Below are positions 40,115 through 50,306 of a stretch of 64,000 bases of DNA, piece by piece. Both the position numbers and the translations under genes were made by a program. How positions within the stretch are numbered: the stretch's first letter is position 1; every line of letters begins with the position of its first letter. Where the stretch lies: positions 2,183,044 to 2,247,043 of the forward strand of contig NZ_LN868937.1 of the NCBI RefSeq assembly GCF_001244735.1. The letters run 5' to 3'. Below the pieces are notes generated by a model. The model was not told where the DNA came from, did no database searches, and saw only the letters and a list, made by a program, of their open reading frames with translations. The stretch is from Bacillus andreraoultii. GTDB taxonomy: Bacteria; Bacillota; Bacilli; Bacillales; Caldibacillaceae.

Positions 40115-40269
40115 TATTAACCCTCCTATCAAATAATCGTCATACATACAATCAAACTCTAATCGATGTGAACATATGTATGATGTAATCAGATTCCCGC
40201 TGAATTGTTTAGTTTAATTACTATGCATTCATCCTCCGCTTACCTGAAGGAAGGCTTCTGCTAATAAAG

Positions 40270-40767
40270 TTAAATTTCTTTAACAGATTGATTAACCGTA
40301 CGTATCATTAATTTCCCAGTTTCTGGTATAAATTCTATCGTTCTTCCACTTGAACCACCTACATCTTCTGCAATAAGGGGAATAGAAAATCGCTGAAGTT
40401 CTTTCTTTACTGCTTCCACATTCCTTGGACCAATTCGCATCATGTCGCTTTTTGTAGTAAACTTAAACATTTCTGCGCCTCCAGCAATTTTTGCTTTTAA
40501 TAGGTTCTTTTCCACGCCTGCTGTATTTAACATTTGAATTAATGATTCAATAGCTGTATCTGCGTACTTTGCCTTATGAATCGTTTCACTTCTTGCTAAG
40601 GCGGAATCAGGTAGCATAATATGTGCTAATCCCGCGATTTTTTTTAAAGGTTGATACAGTATGACGCCGACACAGGAGCCCAGTCCAGAGGTACGAATGG
40701 TGTTTGGCGATTTTACGATATTCATATCTGCAATCCCGACTTTTACTACGACCGACTCTTGAATCAT
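40270..40767 (-). CDS. cheD: Chemoreceptor glutamine deamidase CheD
   Basis: Deamidates receptor glutamines and, in Bacillus, binds CheC to form one of the adaptation systems. In the 165 residues the Cys-His-Thr set is C32 in [10 protein letters not shown]49 in LAHIMLP and T26. The C-terminal block [16 protein letters not shown] is typical. It overlaps cheC by 4 nt, so the partners are translationally coupled. Confidence 0.96.
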   Translation of the reverse strand: MIQESVVVKVGIADMNIVKSPNTIRTSGLGSCVGVILYQPLKKIAGLAHIMLPDSALARSETIHKAKYADTAIESLIQMLNTAGVEKNLLKAKIAGGAEMFKFTTKSDMMRIGPRNVEAVKKELQRFSIPLIAEDVGGSSGRTIEFIPETGKLMIRTVNQSVKEI

Positions 40768-41405
40768 TCCACTTCAACCCCAAGCTTTTTAAATAATTTA
40801 GCAAACGAGTCAGGGTCAGGTAGGAGGAAGAAATGCCCCTTAAACGTCTCGGTATCATTTTTCGTGTAGGGGTCTTTTACTTCCGTATCAATAACAATTG
40901 CATAATCACTAACTTGGGAAATTTCAATTAATCCGAAACTAATGATTGCACCAAACATATCGATACCAACAGCTGGAACAGACGGTAGGAGTTTCATCTG
41001 CAAAAAATCTGACAGGGCAGATAAATATGACCCTGCTAAAATATTCCCCATCTCTTGAAAAGCAGATAATGCTATTTCAGGAATAGATGGATTATCAAAA
41101 GAAAAATCCATCATTCCCGTTAATTGTTGAATAAATATTGTCGCTTTTTTTACTGGTAGGAGAAAGAACATATTCCCAGTTAAATCTCCATCAATCTGCA
41201 AAAATACAGCTGCAACAACTTCATCGGGTCCACCGACTAATTCCATCATTTCATCAAATGAAACAACTTGGACTCTAGGCACGTTCATCTCTATCTTTTT
41301 ATTTAATAATTCAGATAAAGCTGTAGCAGCATTTCCTGCACCAATATTCCCTATTTCTCTTAAAATATCTAATTGAATTGTATTTAAGAAGTTTATTTTA
41401 TCCAT
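40764..41405 (-). CDS. cheC: CheY-P phosphatase CheC
   Basis: Hydrolyses CheY-P, helped by CheD. Two active-site helices of the D/SxxxExxN type are visible: [14 protein letters not shown] near the N terminus and [13 protein letters not shown] near 110. I favour ATG at 41405 (213 residues). A TTG at 41417 is in frame but stands 2 nt from the only GAGG, too close to use; for the ATG the spacing is 13 nt, rather long, so the start is not certain. The gene follows cheW within 10 nt. Confidence 0.94.
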   Translation of the reverse strand: MDKINFLNTIQLDILREIGNIGAGNAATALSELLNKKIEMNVPRVQVVSFDEMMELVGGPDEVVAAVFLQIDGDLTGNMFFLLPVKKATIFIQQLTGMMDFSFDNPSIPEIALSAFQEMGNILAGSYLSALSDFLQMKLLPSVPAVGIDMFGAIISFGLIEISQVSDYAIVIDTEVKDPYTKNDTETFKGHFFLLPDPDSFAKLFKKLGVEVE

Positions 41406-41413
41406 TTTTACGA

Positions 41414-41866
41414 TCAAACCTCTTGAAGATTTAATATTTTATCAAGCTTCAATAAAATTAGTAATCGATTATTTTGTTTAACAACACCAGTAATATAATT
41501 TTGCTTTTCTGTACCAATCACATCAGGTTGCGATTCTATTTCATCAATTTGAATATTCATTACATCATTTGCTTCATCAACAATTAAACCTACTTCTTTA
41601 TCTGCTAAAGAAACAATAATAATTCGGGTGTTTTGATTATAATTCGCTTCTTCTACTCCAAAGCGAATTCGTAAATCGATAATGGGGATAATAACCCCAC
41701 GTAAATTAATAACACCTTTAATGAATTTGGGGACATGCGGTACTCTCGTAATATGGAGCATCTTTTCAATTGCAACAATATGTTGTACATCAATCGCATA
41801 TTCTTTTTCATTTAACGAAAAGACAACGACTTTTTGTTCTTGAAGAACTTTATCCTCGACTGTCAT
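41414..41866 (-). CDS. cheW: Chemotaxis coupling protein CheW
   Basis: An SH3-like scaffold linking receptors to CheA in the polar array. The 150 residues form a single CheW domain with VVFSLNEKEYAIDVQHIVAIEKM, INLRGVIIPIIDLR (about 68-81) and VGLIVDEANDVMNI. It lies between cheA and cheC with an ATG start. Confidence 0.96.
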   Translation of the reverse strand: MTVEDKVLQEQKVVVFSLNEKEYAIDVQHIVAIEKMLHITRVPHVPKFIKGVINLRGVIIPIIDLRIRFGVEEANYNQNTRIIIVSLADKEVGLIVDEANDVMNIQIDEIESQPDVIGTEKQNYITGVVKQNNRLLILLKLDKILNLQEV

Positions 41867-41924
41867 GATAACCTTCCTTTCACCTATCCATATACTGGTT
41901 TATAATTCCCGTACAATGTTGTAA

Positions 41925-43976
41925 CTATTTAATTAATGCATTACAATCAACAATTAGTGCTACTTGTCCATCACCTAAAATGGTTGCACCAGAGATGGCA
42001 AAAACATTTGTTAAATAATTTCCTAATGATTTTAATACAATTTCTTCTTGACCAATAAAGGAATCAACAACTACACCAGCCATTTTCTCTCCTTTACGGA
42101 TGATGACAGTGGAGATATATTCATTGCCTTCTTGTACTTCGGGAATATCGAATATTTTCTGTAAATATAAGATAGGCACAACTTTACCACGAAAATCAAT
42201 AACTGGTTGCTCATGTGCATAGTAAATATCTGACCTTTTGAAGATGGCCGTTTCAATTATTGAAGTTAACGGAATAGCATATTTTTCTTTCTGAACCTCA
42301 ACAAGCATGACTGAAATTATTGATAATGTAAGTGGTAATTGAATTAAAAATTGCGTACCTACACCTTCTTCAGAATGAACCGAAATCGATCCTCCTAAAG
42401 ACTCTATCGTATTTTTTACAACATCTAATCCTACACCTCGTCCTGAGATATCAGATACATGGTCCGCCGTTGAAAATCCTGAAGATAAGATTAAATTAAA
42501 AATTTCTTTATCCGTTAGTTGATCTTTTTGTTCTTCCGTAATTAAACCTTTAGAGACCGCCTTCTTAGCTACTTTTTCCCGGTTAATTCCTGCGCCATCA
42601 TCTGTAATTTCAATAAAAACATGGTTGCCGCTATGATAAGCTTTTAGTTCGATTGTTCCCTCTTCAGATTTTCCTTTTTTTACCCTTTCACTAGGTAATT
42701 CAATTCCGTGATCTACTGAGTTTCTTAATAAATGTACTAACGGGTCACCAATTTCATCGATAACTGTCCGATCTAACTCAGTTTCTTCACCAGTAATTTG
42801 TAAATGAATTTTCTTGCCAAGATCCCTACTTAAACCACGTACCATTTTAGGAAATCGATTGAAAACAGCTTCGACAGGAACCATTCGCATTGTTAAAACA
42901 ACCGATTGTAGATCATTCGTAATACGTGACATTTTTTCAACCGTTTCCGTTAATTCTTGATGATTTAGTTCTTTTGCAATTTGGTCTAATCGACCACGGT
43001 CGATGACAAGCTCTTCAAATAAATTCATTAAAGCATCAAGTCGTTCGATATTCACACGAATTGTTTTATTAGATAAGGAAACTTTTTTATTAGCATCCTT
43101 CACAGTTTCTTTTTTATCGATTTTATTTGGTACTGTTTTAGAGCTTTCTAATTTTTCTTCTTGTTTATTATGATCTTCTGTTAAAGATGGTTGGTCTTTT
43201 ATATGATTCAACTCTTTAACATGAATCTTATTCACTACAACTTTATCTATTTCGGACACTTTCATTATTTTATTTTTAATGTCTTCTACAGAATCATGAG
43301 TCACTATAGTCACTGTAAATTCATTTTCAAATTGTTCTTCTTCCAGCTGCTCAACGCTCGGAATGGATTTAATAACATCACCAATTTTCTCAAGCACATC
43401 AAATACCATAAAAACTCTTGCTGCTTTAAGTAAACAATCCGGTCGTATAAAAACGGAGACTTCAAAAACTTCAAATCCCTGTTCTCTCGCTTGTTCTAAA
43501 ACAGTAATCTCAAATTGGTCATACTGTAGCTTCTCTTTTTGTATTTCGACCTTTTGCTCACTATCCATTTGAATTGTTGCTGAAGTTTCAGAAAATGCTC
43601 CTGTTTCAATTAACTTCAATTTTTGGATTGCATCACTTACATCTTCTTTACCTTCACCACCAGATGCGATTGAGCTAACCATATTTTCTAAATGATCTGT
43701 CGCTAAGAAAATAATATCGAGTAAGTCTGAAGTGAATGTAAATTTTCCATTTCTAACACCATCAAGAACATTTTCCATTTGATGGGTTAAATTTGCCATA
43801 TCTTCAAATCCCATTGTAGCAGACATACCTTTTAACGTATGAGCGGATCGAAAAATATCATTAACAAGTTCCATGTTTTCGGGATTTTCTTCAAGTTTCA
43901 ATAGATTATCATTTAAACTTTGTAAGTGCTCTCTACTTTCTTCTATAAAAACTTCCATATATTGACTCATTTCCAT
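41925..43976 (-). CDS. cheA: Chemotaxis histidine kinase CheA
   Basis: Autophosphorylates in response to receptors and passes phosphate to CheY and CheB. The HPt domain has H46 in RSAHTLKG. A CheY-binding domain (about 160-255), a dimerisation domain (IRVNIERLDALMNLFEELVIDRGRL), the GHKL ATPase (LLRNSVDHGIE; DDGAGI; GRGVGLDVV) and a CheW-like C terminus follow. I chose ATG at 43976 (MEMSQYMEVFIEE, 683 residues) with GAGGGA 8 bases upstream; the ATG three codons earlier touches that site. Confidence 0.97.
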   Translation of the reverse strand: MEMSQYMEVFIEESREHLQSLNDNLLKLEENPENMELVNDIFRSAHTLKGMSATMGFEDMANLTHQMENVLDGVRNGKFTFTSDLLDIIFLATDHLENMVSSIASGGEGKEDVSDAIQKLKLIETGAFSETSATIQMDSEQKVEIQKEKLQYDQFEITVLEQAREQGFEVFEVSVFIRPDCLLKAARVFMVFDVLEKIGDVIKSIPSVEQLEEEQFENEFTVTIVTHDSVEDIKNKIMKVSEIDKVVVNKIHVKELNHIKDQPSLTEDHNKQEEKLESSKTVPNKIDKKETVKDANKKVSLSNKTIRVNIERLDALMNLFEELVIDRGRLDQIAKELNHQELTETVEKMSRITNDLQSVVLTMRMVPVEAVFNRFPKMVRGLSRDLGKKIHLQITGEETELDRTVIDEIGDPLVHLLRNSVDHGIELPSERVKKGKSEEGTIELKAYHSGNHVFIEITDDGAGINREKVAKKAVSKGLITEEQKDQLTDKEIFNLILSSGFSTADHVSDISGRGVGLDVVKNTIESLGGSISVHSEEGVGTQFLIQLPLTLSIISVMLVEVQKEKYAIPLTSIIETAIFKRSDIYYAHEQPVIDFRGKVVPILYLQKIFDIPEVQEGNEYISTVIIRKGEKMAGVVVDSFIGQEEIVLKSLGNYLTNVFAISGATILGDGQVALIVDCNALIK

Positions 43977-43981
43977 CGTGC

Positions 43982-45061
43982 TCATCCCTCATTAACTTTT
44001 TTTGTAATTTGATTTGCGATTTGATCTAAGTCTACAATTACATCAACACACCCAGCTTGAATTGCTGAATTCGGCATACCGAAAATAATCGCTGTTTTTT
44101 CTGATTCTGCAATTGCGAAAATGTCCTTTGATTGTTTTAATCGTTTCAATCCTTCCGTACCATCAGAACCCATCCCTGTCATGATAGCAACTACTTTTTT
44201 ATAGTCTCCTAGTTTGCTAGCAGAAATAAATAAATAGTCCACACTAGGACGGTGACCTTTAACAGGAGGTGCTGTACTTAATTCTGTTACGATTGCTTTA
44301 CCGACTTTTCTAAGTTCCAGATGCTTTCCACCTGGTGCAATATACGCACAACCATTTTGTAAAATTTCACCATTACTTGCTTCTTTTACATGTATGGCAC
44401 AGAGTGAATTAAGCCGCTCAGCTAAAGATTTAGTAAAACCTTTTGGCATATGTTGTACAACAAGGACAGGGGCTGCTAAATCCTTAGGTAATCTAGTTAA
44501 AACTCGTTCCAATGCCCTAGGTCCTCCAGTTGATGTACCTAAAAGGACTAATGTTTTATTAGATTTATATTGATTCGTTGCTTGTGATGCATTAAAACTA
44601 TTCGCTAGAGGAGCTTTTTTTTCTATGTGACTTTGATTCATAAGAGTAAGCTGTGTCATGTTGACACTTTTAGCTTCTAGAATTCTACTAATTAACTCAT
44701 CCTTCACTTTGTATAAATCTAGTGAAATAGACCCACTCGGCTTAGCAATAAAATCAAAAGCACCATATTCCATCGCCAGCATCGTGTTCTTTGCACCCTC
44801 AATTGTTGTGCTTGATAACATAATAACTGGTAAAGGAGTCTCTTTCATAATTCGTTTTAATGCTTCAATCCCATCCATTATTGGCATTTCAACATCCATT
44901 GTAACAACGTCAGGTTTTAATACTTTCACTTTTTCTATCGCATCTAATCCATTTCGGGCAACCCCTATTACTTGAATCCTCTCATCATCTGATAATAAAT
45001 CTTTAATAAGAGCCCGCATAAAGGCAGAATCATCTACAACAAGAACTTTGATCGGATTCAT
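43982..45061 (-). CDS. cheB: Receptor methylesterase/response regulator CheB
   Basis: Demethylates receptors when phosphorylated by CheA. The receiver domain (1-125) has D10, D11 and D56 in TMDVEMP. The esterase domain (about 170-355) has the catalytic Ser in GTSTGG, His in VQHMPKGF and Asp in GMGSDG. It starts 9 nt after flhG and is followed 5 nt later by cheA. Confidence 0.97.
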   Translation of the reverse strand: MNPIKVLVVDDSAFMRALIKDLLSDDERIQVIGVARNGLDAIEKVKVLKPDVVTMDVEMPIMDGIEALKRIMKETPLPVIMLSSTTIEGAKNTMLAMEYGAFDFIAKPSGSISLDLYKVKDELISRILEAKSVNMTQLTLMNQSHIEKKAPLANSFNASQATNQYKSNKTLVLLGTSTGGPRALERVLTRLPKDLAAPVLVVQHMPKGFTKSLAERLNSLCAIHVKEASNGEILQNGCAYIAPGGKHLELRKVGKAIVTELSTAPPVKGHRPSVDYLFISASKLGDYKKVVAIMTGMGSDGTEGLKRLKQSKDIFAIAESEKTAIIFGMPNSAIQAGCVDVIVDLDQIANQITKKVNEG

Positions 45062-45070
45062 GCTTATTAC

Positions 45071-45931
45071 CTACTTTCTTATTAGAAAATGTTTTAACTT
45101 CTCGATAAAATTCCTCTCATTCTCGATTGAAATAAATGTATTTGCCGTAAGAAAGAAGGAAGTAATTAATTGTACCTGTTTTGAAGCAAATGAATTTGGT
45201 TTATACAAAATGAATGGTATTTGTTTTTTTACTGCTAAACTAATAGATGAGTCTTCTGGTAAAAATCCAATAATCACACTATCCTTATTCAAAAAGGAGT
45301 TCATTACCGTCTGTAGTCTCTTCATTACTTGTTTGTTTTCTTTCTCGTTCTTCATTCGGTTACCTAATAAAAAGAATTTCACTGTTGGTACATGTAGAGA
45401 GATGATTTTCATTGTCGAATAGGCATCCATAATAGAAGTTGGCTCTGGGGTAACAACGACAACAATATTTTCAATACTTGAGAGCAACTGTACTAGTTCG
45501 TCAGTAATGCCTGCCCCAATATCAAATATTAAATAATCATACTCGTATACAATATGCCCCAACTCTAGAAGTAAATTATCAACACGACCCCCGCTGAGCT
45601 TAATGACATGGTTTAAACCGAAACCACCTGCAATATAGTCGATATAATCTGTTTTTTGAATGATTTCATCTAAAGAGCATTCATCAGTAAAAAAGTTTGC
45701 AATTGTTTTCTCAGCACTTTTACCTAGAAGAAGATCGATATTGCCCATGCCTATATCTAAATCAAATAATAACACTTTTTTTTGATGTTTTGATAGGGAA
45801 ATGGAAAAGTTTAATGCAAAGTTTGACTTGCCAACTCCTCCCTTCCCACTAATTATTGCAATTGTTTTAGACGGATTTCCATTCATTTGTCTTTTAATAC
45901 GATTCCGTAGTTTTTCAGCTTGGTCACTCAT
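45071..45931 (-). CDS. flhG: Flagellar number regulator FlhG (MinD-like ATPase)
   Basis: A MinD/ParA-type ATPase that works with FlhF to set the number and place of flagella. The deviant Walker A SGKGGVGKSN is at about 29-38, and FDLDIGMGNIDLLLG (switch I) and IFDIGAG (switch II) follow. A C-terminal amphipathic helix for membrane binding is plausible. The 286 residues compare with 298 in B. subtilis YlxH. It overlaps flhF by 4 nt. Confidence 0.95.
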   Translation of the reverse strand: MSDQAEKLRNRIKRQMNGNPSKTIAIISGKGGVGKSNFALNFSISLSKHQKKVLLFDLDIGMGNIDLLLGKSAEKTIANFFTDECSLDEIIQKTDYIDYIAGGFGLNHVIKLSGGRVDNLLLELGHIVYEYDYLIFDIGAGITDELVQLLSSIENIVVVVTPEPTSIMDAYSTMKIISLHVPTVKFFLLGNRMKNEKENKQVMKRLQTVMNSFLNKDSVIIGFLPEDSSISLAVKKQIPFILYKPNSFASKQVQLITSFFLTANTFISIENERNFIEKLKHFLIRK

Positions 45932-47112
45932 TTTATGCCTCTTTCTACAAATTGATTAATGACAAACTCATGTGTTGCTTCAATAATATCATCTGGTACA
46001 TCTTGTCCATAAGTAATATAAGAAATTGGTTTTTGAAATTTATATGGCAAGTTGATTAATGAACCATATTGAGATGTCTCATCTAATTTTGTGAAAATAA
46101 GCTTATCAATTGGGAAGTTGGAAAATTGGTTATAAATTATTTCTAAATCTTTTTCCTTCGCAGTAAGGGAAAACACTAAATATGATTCCATATTGTCCTC
46201 ACTAAACTCAATCGTATCTTTTAACTCTTCCACGTACTTGCTATTTTTAAAATTCCTTCCTGCAGTATCAATAAAAATATGATCGAATTCATTGAATTTT
46301 TCCAATGCAAATTTAAAATCATGCAAATTATAACAAACCTCAATTGGAGCATTTAGAATTTTCGCATACGTTTTTAATTGTTCTACTGCAGCAATTCGAT
46401 AAGTATCAGTTGTAATAAATCCAATTTTTTTTCGTTTTTCAATCATTGTATATGAAGCTATTTTCGCTAAAGTTGTTGTTTTCCCAACACCTGTTGGGCC
46501 AATGACAGTTATATATTTTTTTTGTGGCGTAAATCCACCAAAAGGTAATTTTTTAATATAATTGACTAGCACTTGATAGATGAAGTCATTTGCCTCTTCT
46601 TCATTTACTCTTCGACGATGATAATAATAATGCTCAAGTACTTTTGTTTTTATATCGTTTAGTAAATCTAGAGAAACGTTATTTTTTCGAAGCTTATTGT
46701 ATAATTTTTGATAAGGTGAAGGTATATGTTCATCCAATAACTTTCCATCTATTGGTAATTGGTTAATTAATATTTTCAAGTCTTCAATTTCTTTTAAAAT
46801 AATAGTATCACTACGATTATTACTACTAATTTTTGACTTTTTTACCTCTTCTTTACCGACTGTTTCAATAACTTGTTCGTTTTCTAAAAATGGTATCGTT
46901 TCTTTATCTGTTTCTAACTCTTTTATTTTAAATTGATTGCTTTCTTTATCAAGTGCAGCTATTACTTCAATATTTTTTTTTCTAAATAAACCGAGAAAAC
47001 CACCTGTATGAATAACTTTTGAATTTAATATTACTGCATCTTTCCCCAAATCTTTGCGGATTCGTTTCATTGCTTCGGGCATTGTAGGCGCAATATATTT
47101 TTTTACTTTCAA
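45928..47112 (-). CDS. flhF: SRP-type GTPase FlhF
   Basis: A signal-recognition-particle-like GTPase that recruits early flagellar parts to the assembly site. The 394 residues have a variable basic N-terminal region (about 1-115), an N domain and the G domain with GPTGVGKTTTLAKIA (about 200-214), DTAGRN and TKLDE. It overlaps flhA and flhG by 4 nt each, so the three are translationally coupled. Confidence 0.97.
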   Translation of the reverse strand: MKVKKYIAPTMPEAMKRIRKDLGKDAVILNSKVIHTGGFLGLFRKKNIEVIAALDKESNQFKIKELETDKETIPFLENEQVIETVGKEEVKKSKISSNNRSDTIILKEIEDLKILINQLPIDGKLLDEHIPSPYQKLYNKLRKNNVSLDLLNDIKTKVLEHYYYHRRRVNEEEANDFIYQVLVNYIKKLPFGGFTPQKKYITVIGPTGVGKTTTLAKIASYTMIEKRKKIGFITTDTYRIAAVEQLKTYAKILNAPIEVCYNLHDFKFALEKFNEFDHIFIDTAGRNFKNSKYVEELKDTIEFSEDNMESYLVFSLTAKEKDLEIIYNQFSNFPIDKLIFTKLDETSQYGSLINLPYKFQKPISYITYGQDVPDDIIEATHEFVINQFVERGIK

Positions 47113-49145
47113 TTGACATTCACCACTCCAACACTTTGAACTTCTATATTTGTATCCAATTCATTATAAGAAAGAATTGGAACTTGGGGGAAAAATCGTT
47201 CTGTAAGTTCACGCACGTACATCCGAATTGCCGGTGAACAAAGAATAATCGGCGTTTGATTAGTTAATTGCAATTGTTCAACTTGAATCCGTACTGCCTC
47301 CAAAATATCTTGGGAAGTTTGTGGATCTAGAGCTAAATAATTTCCGTGTTCCGTTTGTTGAACATGGTCAGCAATTAATTTTTCAATTTGTCCACTTAAA
47401 GTAATTACTTTTAATGCTTCATGATCATTTTTATATTGATTCGTTATTTGCTTTGCTAAAGCTTGACGTACATATTCAGTCAATATTTCAGCATCCGTTG
47501 TTACAGGACAAAAATCAGCAAGAGTCTCAAATATTATAGGTAAATTTCGAATGGAAACCCGCTCTTTTAATAATTTCCCTAATACTTTTTGAATATCTCC
47601 AACAGATAATGGGTTTGGAGTAACTTCTTCAACTAAAATTGGGTAACTTTCTTGTAAATGGTCTATTAACTGTTTTGTTTCCTGTCTTCCTAATAGCTCA
47701 TGAGCATGATTTTTTAATACTTCCGTTAAATGAGTACTTACAACTGAAGGTGGATCAACAACAGTATATCCGGATATTTCGGCGTTCGTTTTCATTTCTT
47801 CCGTTATCCATTTTGCTGGGATTCCAAAAGCTGGTTCAACGGTATCGATACCTGTAATTGTTGGTTCTTCAACTCCTGGACTAATCGCTAAATAATGTCC
47901 TAAATAGATATCCCCTTTACCGACTTCATGCCCTTTAATTTTTATCCGATATTCATTAGGAGCTAGTTGAATATTATCTCTAATTCTAACAACAGGGATT
48001 ACTAATCCTAACTCTAGGGCAAGTTGCCGTCTTATCATGACAACTCGATCTAATAGGTCTCCACCTTGGTTTGCATCTGCTAATGGTATTAAACCATAGC
48101 CAAATTCGAACTCAATTGGATCAATATCAAGAAGTTGAACAACATTTTCCGATTTTCGCATTTCATCTGAAGCAACTTGTTCCTCTGTTTCTACTATTTC
48201 CATTTCTTCCCGTTTTCCTATATTATTGACTCGATAACCACCAAAAATTAATAATCCACCAATCGGTAATGTAACTAAATCAGGAATAGGAGTAAATAAG
48301 CCAAGTAAAATGATTGTTCCACCAGCAACATATAACATTTTAGGATAGGCAAATAATTGAGTAATAACATCAGAACCGAGATTACCATCTGATGCGGCCC
48401 TTGTAACGATAATAGCTGTTGCTGTTGAGATTAATAGAGCTGGCAATTGACTTACAATTCCATCACCTACAGTTAACAGGGAATAATGAGACGCCGCATC
48501 AGCAAAAGACATCCCATTTTTAACCATGCCGATAATAATCCCAAAAATTAAGTTAATCATTACTATAATGATTCCAGCAATTGCGTCACCTTTTACGAAT
48601 TTACTTGCCCCGTCCATAGCACCGTAAAAATCTGACTCTCGTGACACTTTTTCACGACGTTTTCTAGCTTCTTGTTCAGAAATCATCCCAGCATTTAAAT
48701 CAGCATCGATTGCCATTTGTTTCCCTGGCATCGCATCTAACGTAAACCGTGCCGCAACTTCTGCAACCCTTTCTGCCCCTTTTGTAATAACAAGAAAGTT
48801 AATAATTACGAGTATAAAAAAGACTACTAGACCGACAAGTACATCGCCGCCAACAACGAATGTTCCGAATGTTTCAACAACACCCCCAGCATCACCTTTT
48901 GAAAGGATCGATCGTGTTGTGGAAACATTCAAACCTAACCGAAATAGAGTCAGTAATAGTAAGAGAGAAGGAAAAATTGAAAAATCTAGTGCCTCACGCA
49001 TATTCATTGTTCCGAGAAGTACAAGGAGAGCTAATGAAATATTAATGATAATAAGAACGCTCAGTAGCGCTGGTGGTAATGGAATTATGAGAATAACAAT
49101 AATAAGTATGACACCAAACACAACCGATAAATCTCTAATCTTCAT
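47109..49145 (-). CDS. flhA: Flagellar export gate protein FlhA
   Basis: The nonameric export-gate component of the flagellar type III machine. The first half holds eight membrane segments (about 8-310) with the FHIPEP-type signature KGAERVAEVAARFTLDAMPGKQMAID (abridged; about 120-150); the C-terminal cytoplasmic domain (about 340-678) receives substrate-chaperone complexes. The 678-residue length is standard. It begins 48 nt after flhB and overlaps flhF by 4 nt. Confidence 0.98.
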   Translation of the reverse strand: MKIRDLSVVFGVILIIVILIIPLPPALLSVLIIINISLALLVLLGTMNMREALDFSIFPSLLLLLTLFRLGLNVSTTRSILSKGDAGGVVETFGTFVVGGDVLVGLVVFFILVIINFLVITKGAERVAEVAARFTLDAMPGKQMAIDADLNAGMISEQEARKRREKVSRESDFYGAMDGASKFVKGDAIAGIIIVMINLIFGIIIGMVKNGMSFADAASHYSLLTVGDGIVSQLPALLISTATAIIVTRAASDGNLGSDVITQLFAYPKMLYVAGGTIILLGLFTPIPDLVTLPIGGLLIFGGYRVNNIGKREEMEIVETEEQVASDEMRKSENVVQLLDIDPIEFEFGYGLIPLADANQGGDLLDRVVMIRRQLALELGLVIPVVRIRDNIQLAPNEYRIKIKGHEVGKGDIYLGHYLAISPGVEEPTITGIDTVEPAFGIPAKWITEEMKTNAEISGYTVVDPPSVVSTHLTEVLKNHAHELLGRQETKQLIDHLQESYPILVEEVTPNPLSVGDIQKVLGKLLKERVSIRNLPIIFETLADFCPVTTDAEILTEYVRQALAKQITNQYKNDHEALKVITLSGQIEKLIADHVQQTEHGNYLALDPQTSQDILEAVRIQVEQLQLTNQTPIILCSPAIRMYVRELTERFFPQVPILSYNELDTNIEVQSVGVVNVN

Positions 49146-49193
49146 TCCTTACTCCCCAATCTAATTTCTGTAAATACAGTTTTTATATTTCTA

Positions 49194-50273
49194 TTAAACT
49201 TTCTTTTTAAGCCTATAAACATAAGCTAATACTTCAGCTACAGCTTTAAAAAATTCCTCAGGTATTACTTGGCCAATTTCAGTTTGACTATAAAGACTTC
49301 TTGCTAGTGGCCTATTTTCAACAATTACCACACCATTTTCTTTAGCAATATATTTAATTTTTTGTGCCAAATAATCTACACCTTTAGCCACTACAATTGG
49401 TGCATCCATCTTATTATCATCATATTTCAAGACAACCGCATAATGGGTTGGATTTGTAATAACAACATCTGCTTCAGGAATTTCTTGCATCATTCGACGC
49501 ATAGCCATTTCACGCTGTCGTTGCTTTCTTTTTGATTTAATTAATGGATCCCCTTCTGTGTTTTTAAACTCATCTTTAATATCTTGTTTAGACATTCGTA
49601 TACTTTTTTCAAAATCATATTTTTGATACATATAATCGAGTAATGCCAACGCAAGAAGACCGCCCGTTGCAAACAGACTCATTTTAATTGCTACAGATCC
49701 GATGACTGACAAGCTTATCCCTGCCGATTTAAAAATAAGATTTAGAATTTCATTCATATGAAACCATAAAAAAGCAAAAGTGATTGTCCCTATAACCGTA
49801 ATTTTAAGTATTGATTTAAGTAGCTCAACAATTGCTCTTAACGAAAAAATGCGTTTAAAACCTTTAATGGGGTCTATTTTTTCAAGTTTCATTTTCAATG
49901 GTTCTGTTGTACTAATAAAACCAACTTGCGCATAATTGGCTATTAATGCTCCTATAAAACCTGCTAATAAAACAGGTCCTATAATTTTCCCCAACTCTTG
50001 TAGTAATTCTATAGTCATTGTTTGAATCGTTTTTTCCGTAATCTCCTGAAACACATACTCTTCATACGTTTCATGAAAAATACGTAAAATATTATCTAAT
50101 ATGTTCGGTCCAATAAATAATAGAACAAATAAAACTGAAAGAAGAATAACTGATGTATTTATATCTTGACTTTTTGCTGTCTGACCTTTTTTCCGAGCAT
50201 CTTGTCGTTTTTTCGGGGTTGCTTTTTCTGTTTTTTCACCGGCAAAAAATTGTAAATCTAAGACGAACAACAT
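49194..50273 (-). CDS. flhB: Flagellar export switch protein FlhB
   Basis: Switches export from hook to filament substrates after self-cleavage. The 359 residues have a basic N terminus (EKTEKATPKKRQDARKKGQ), four membrane helices and the cytoplasmic autocleavage site NPTH in VVITNPTHYAVVLKY near 270. It begins 33 nt after fliR. Confidence 0.97.
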   Translation of the reverse strand: MLFVLDLQFFAGEKTEKATPKKRQDARKKGQTAKSQDINTSVILLSVLFVLLFIGPNILDNILRIFHETYEEYVFQEITEKTIQTMTIELLQELGKIIGPVLLAGFIGALIANYAQVGFISTTEPLKMKLEKIDPIKGFKRIFSLRAIVELLKSILKITVIGTITFAFLWFHMNEILNLIFKSAGISLSVIGSVAIKMSLFATGGLLALALLDYMYQKYDFEKSIRMSKQDIKDEFKNTEGDPLIKSKRKQRQREMAMRRMMQEIPEADVVITNPTHYAVVLKYDDNKMDAPIVVAKGVDYLAQKIKYIAKENGVVIVENRPLARSLYSQTEIGQVIPEEFFKAVAEVLAYVYRLKKKV

Positions 50274-50306
50274 AAAACACCCCCAAAAGTAACAACATAT
50301 GGATAA

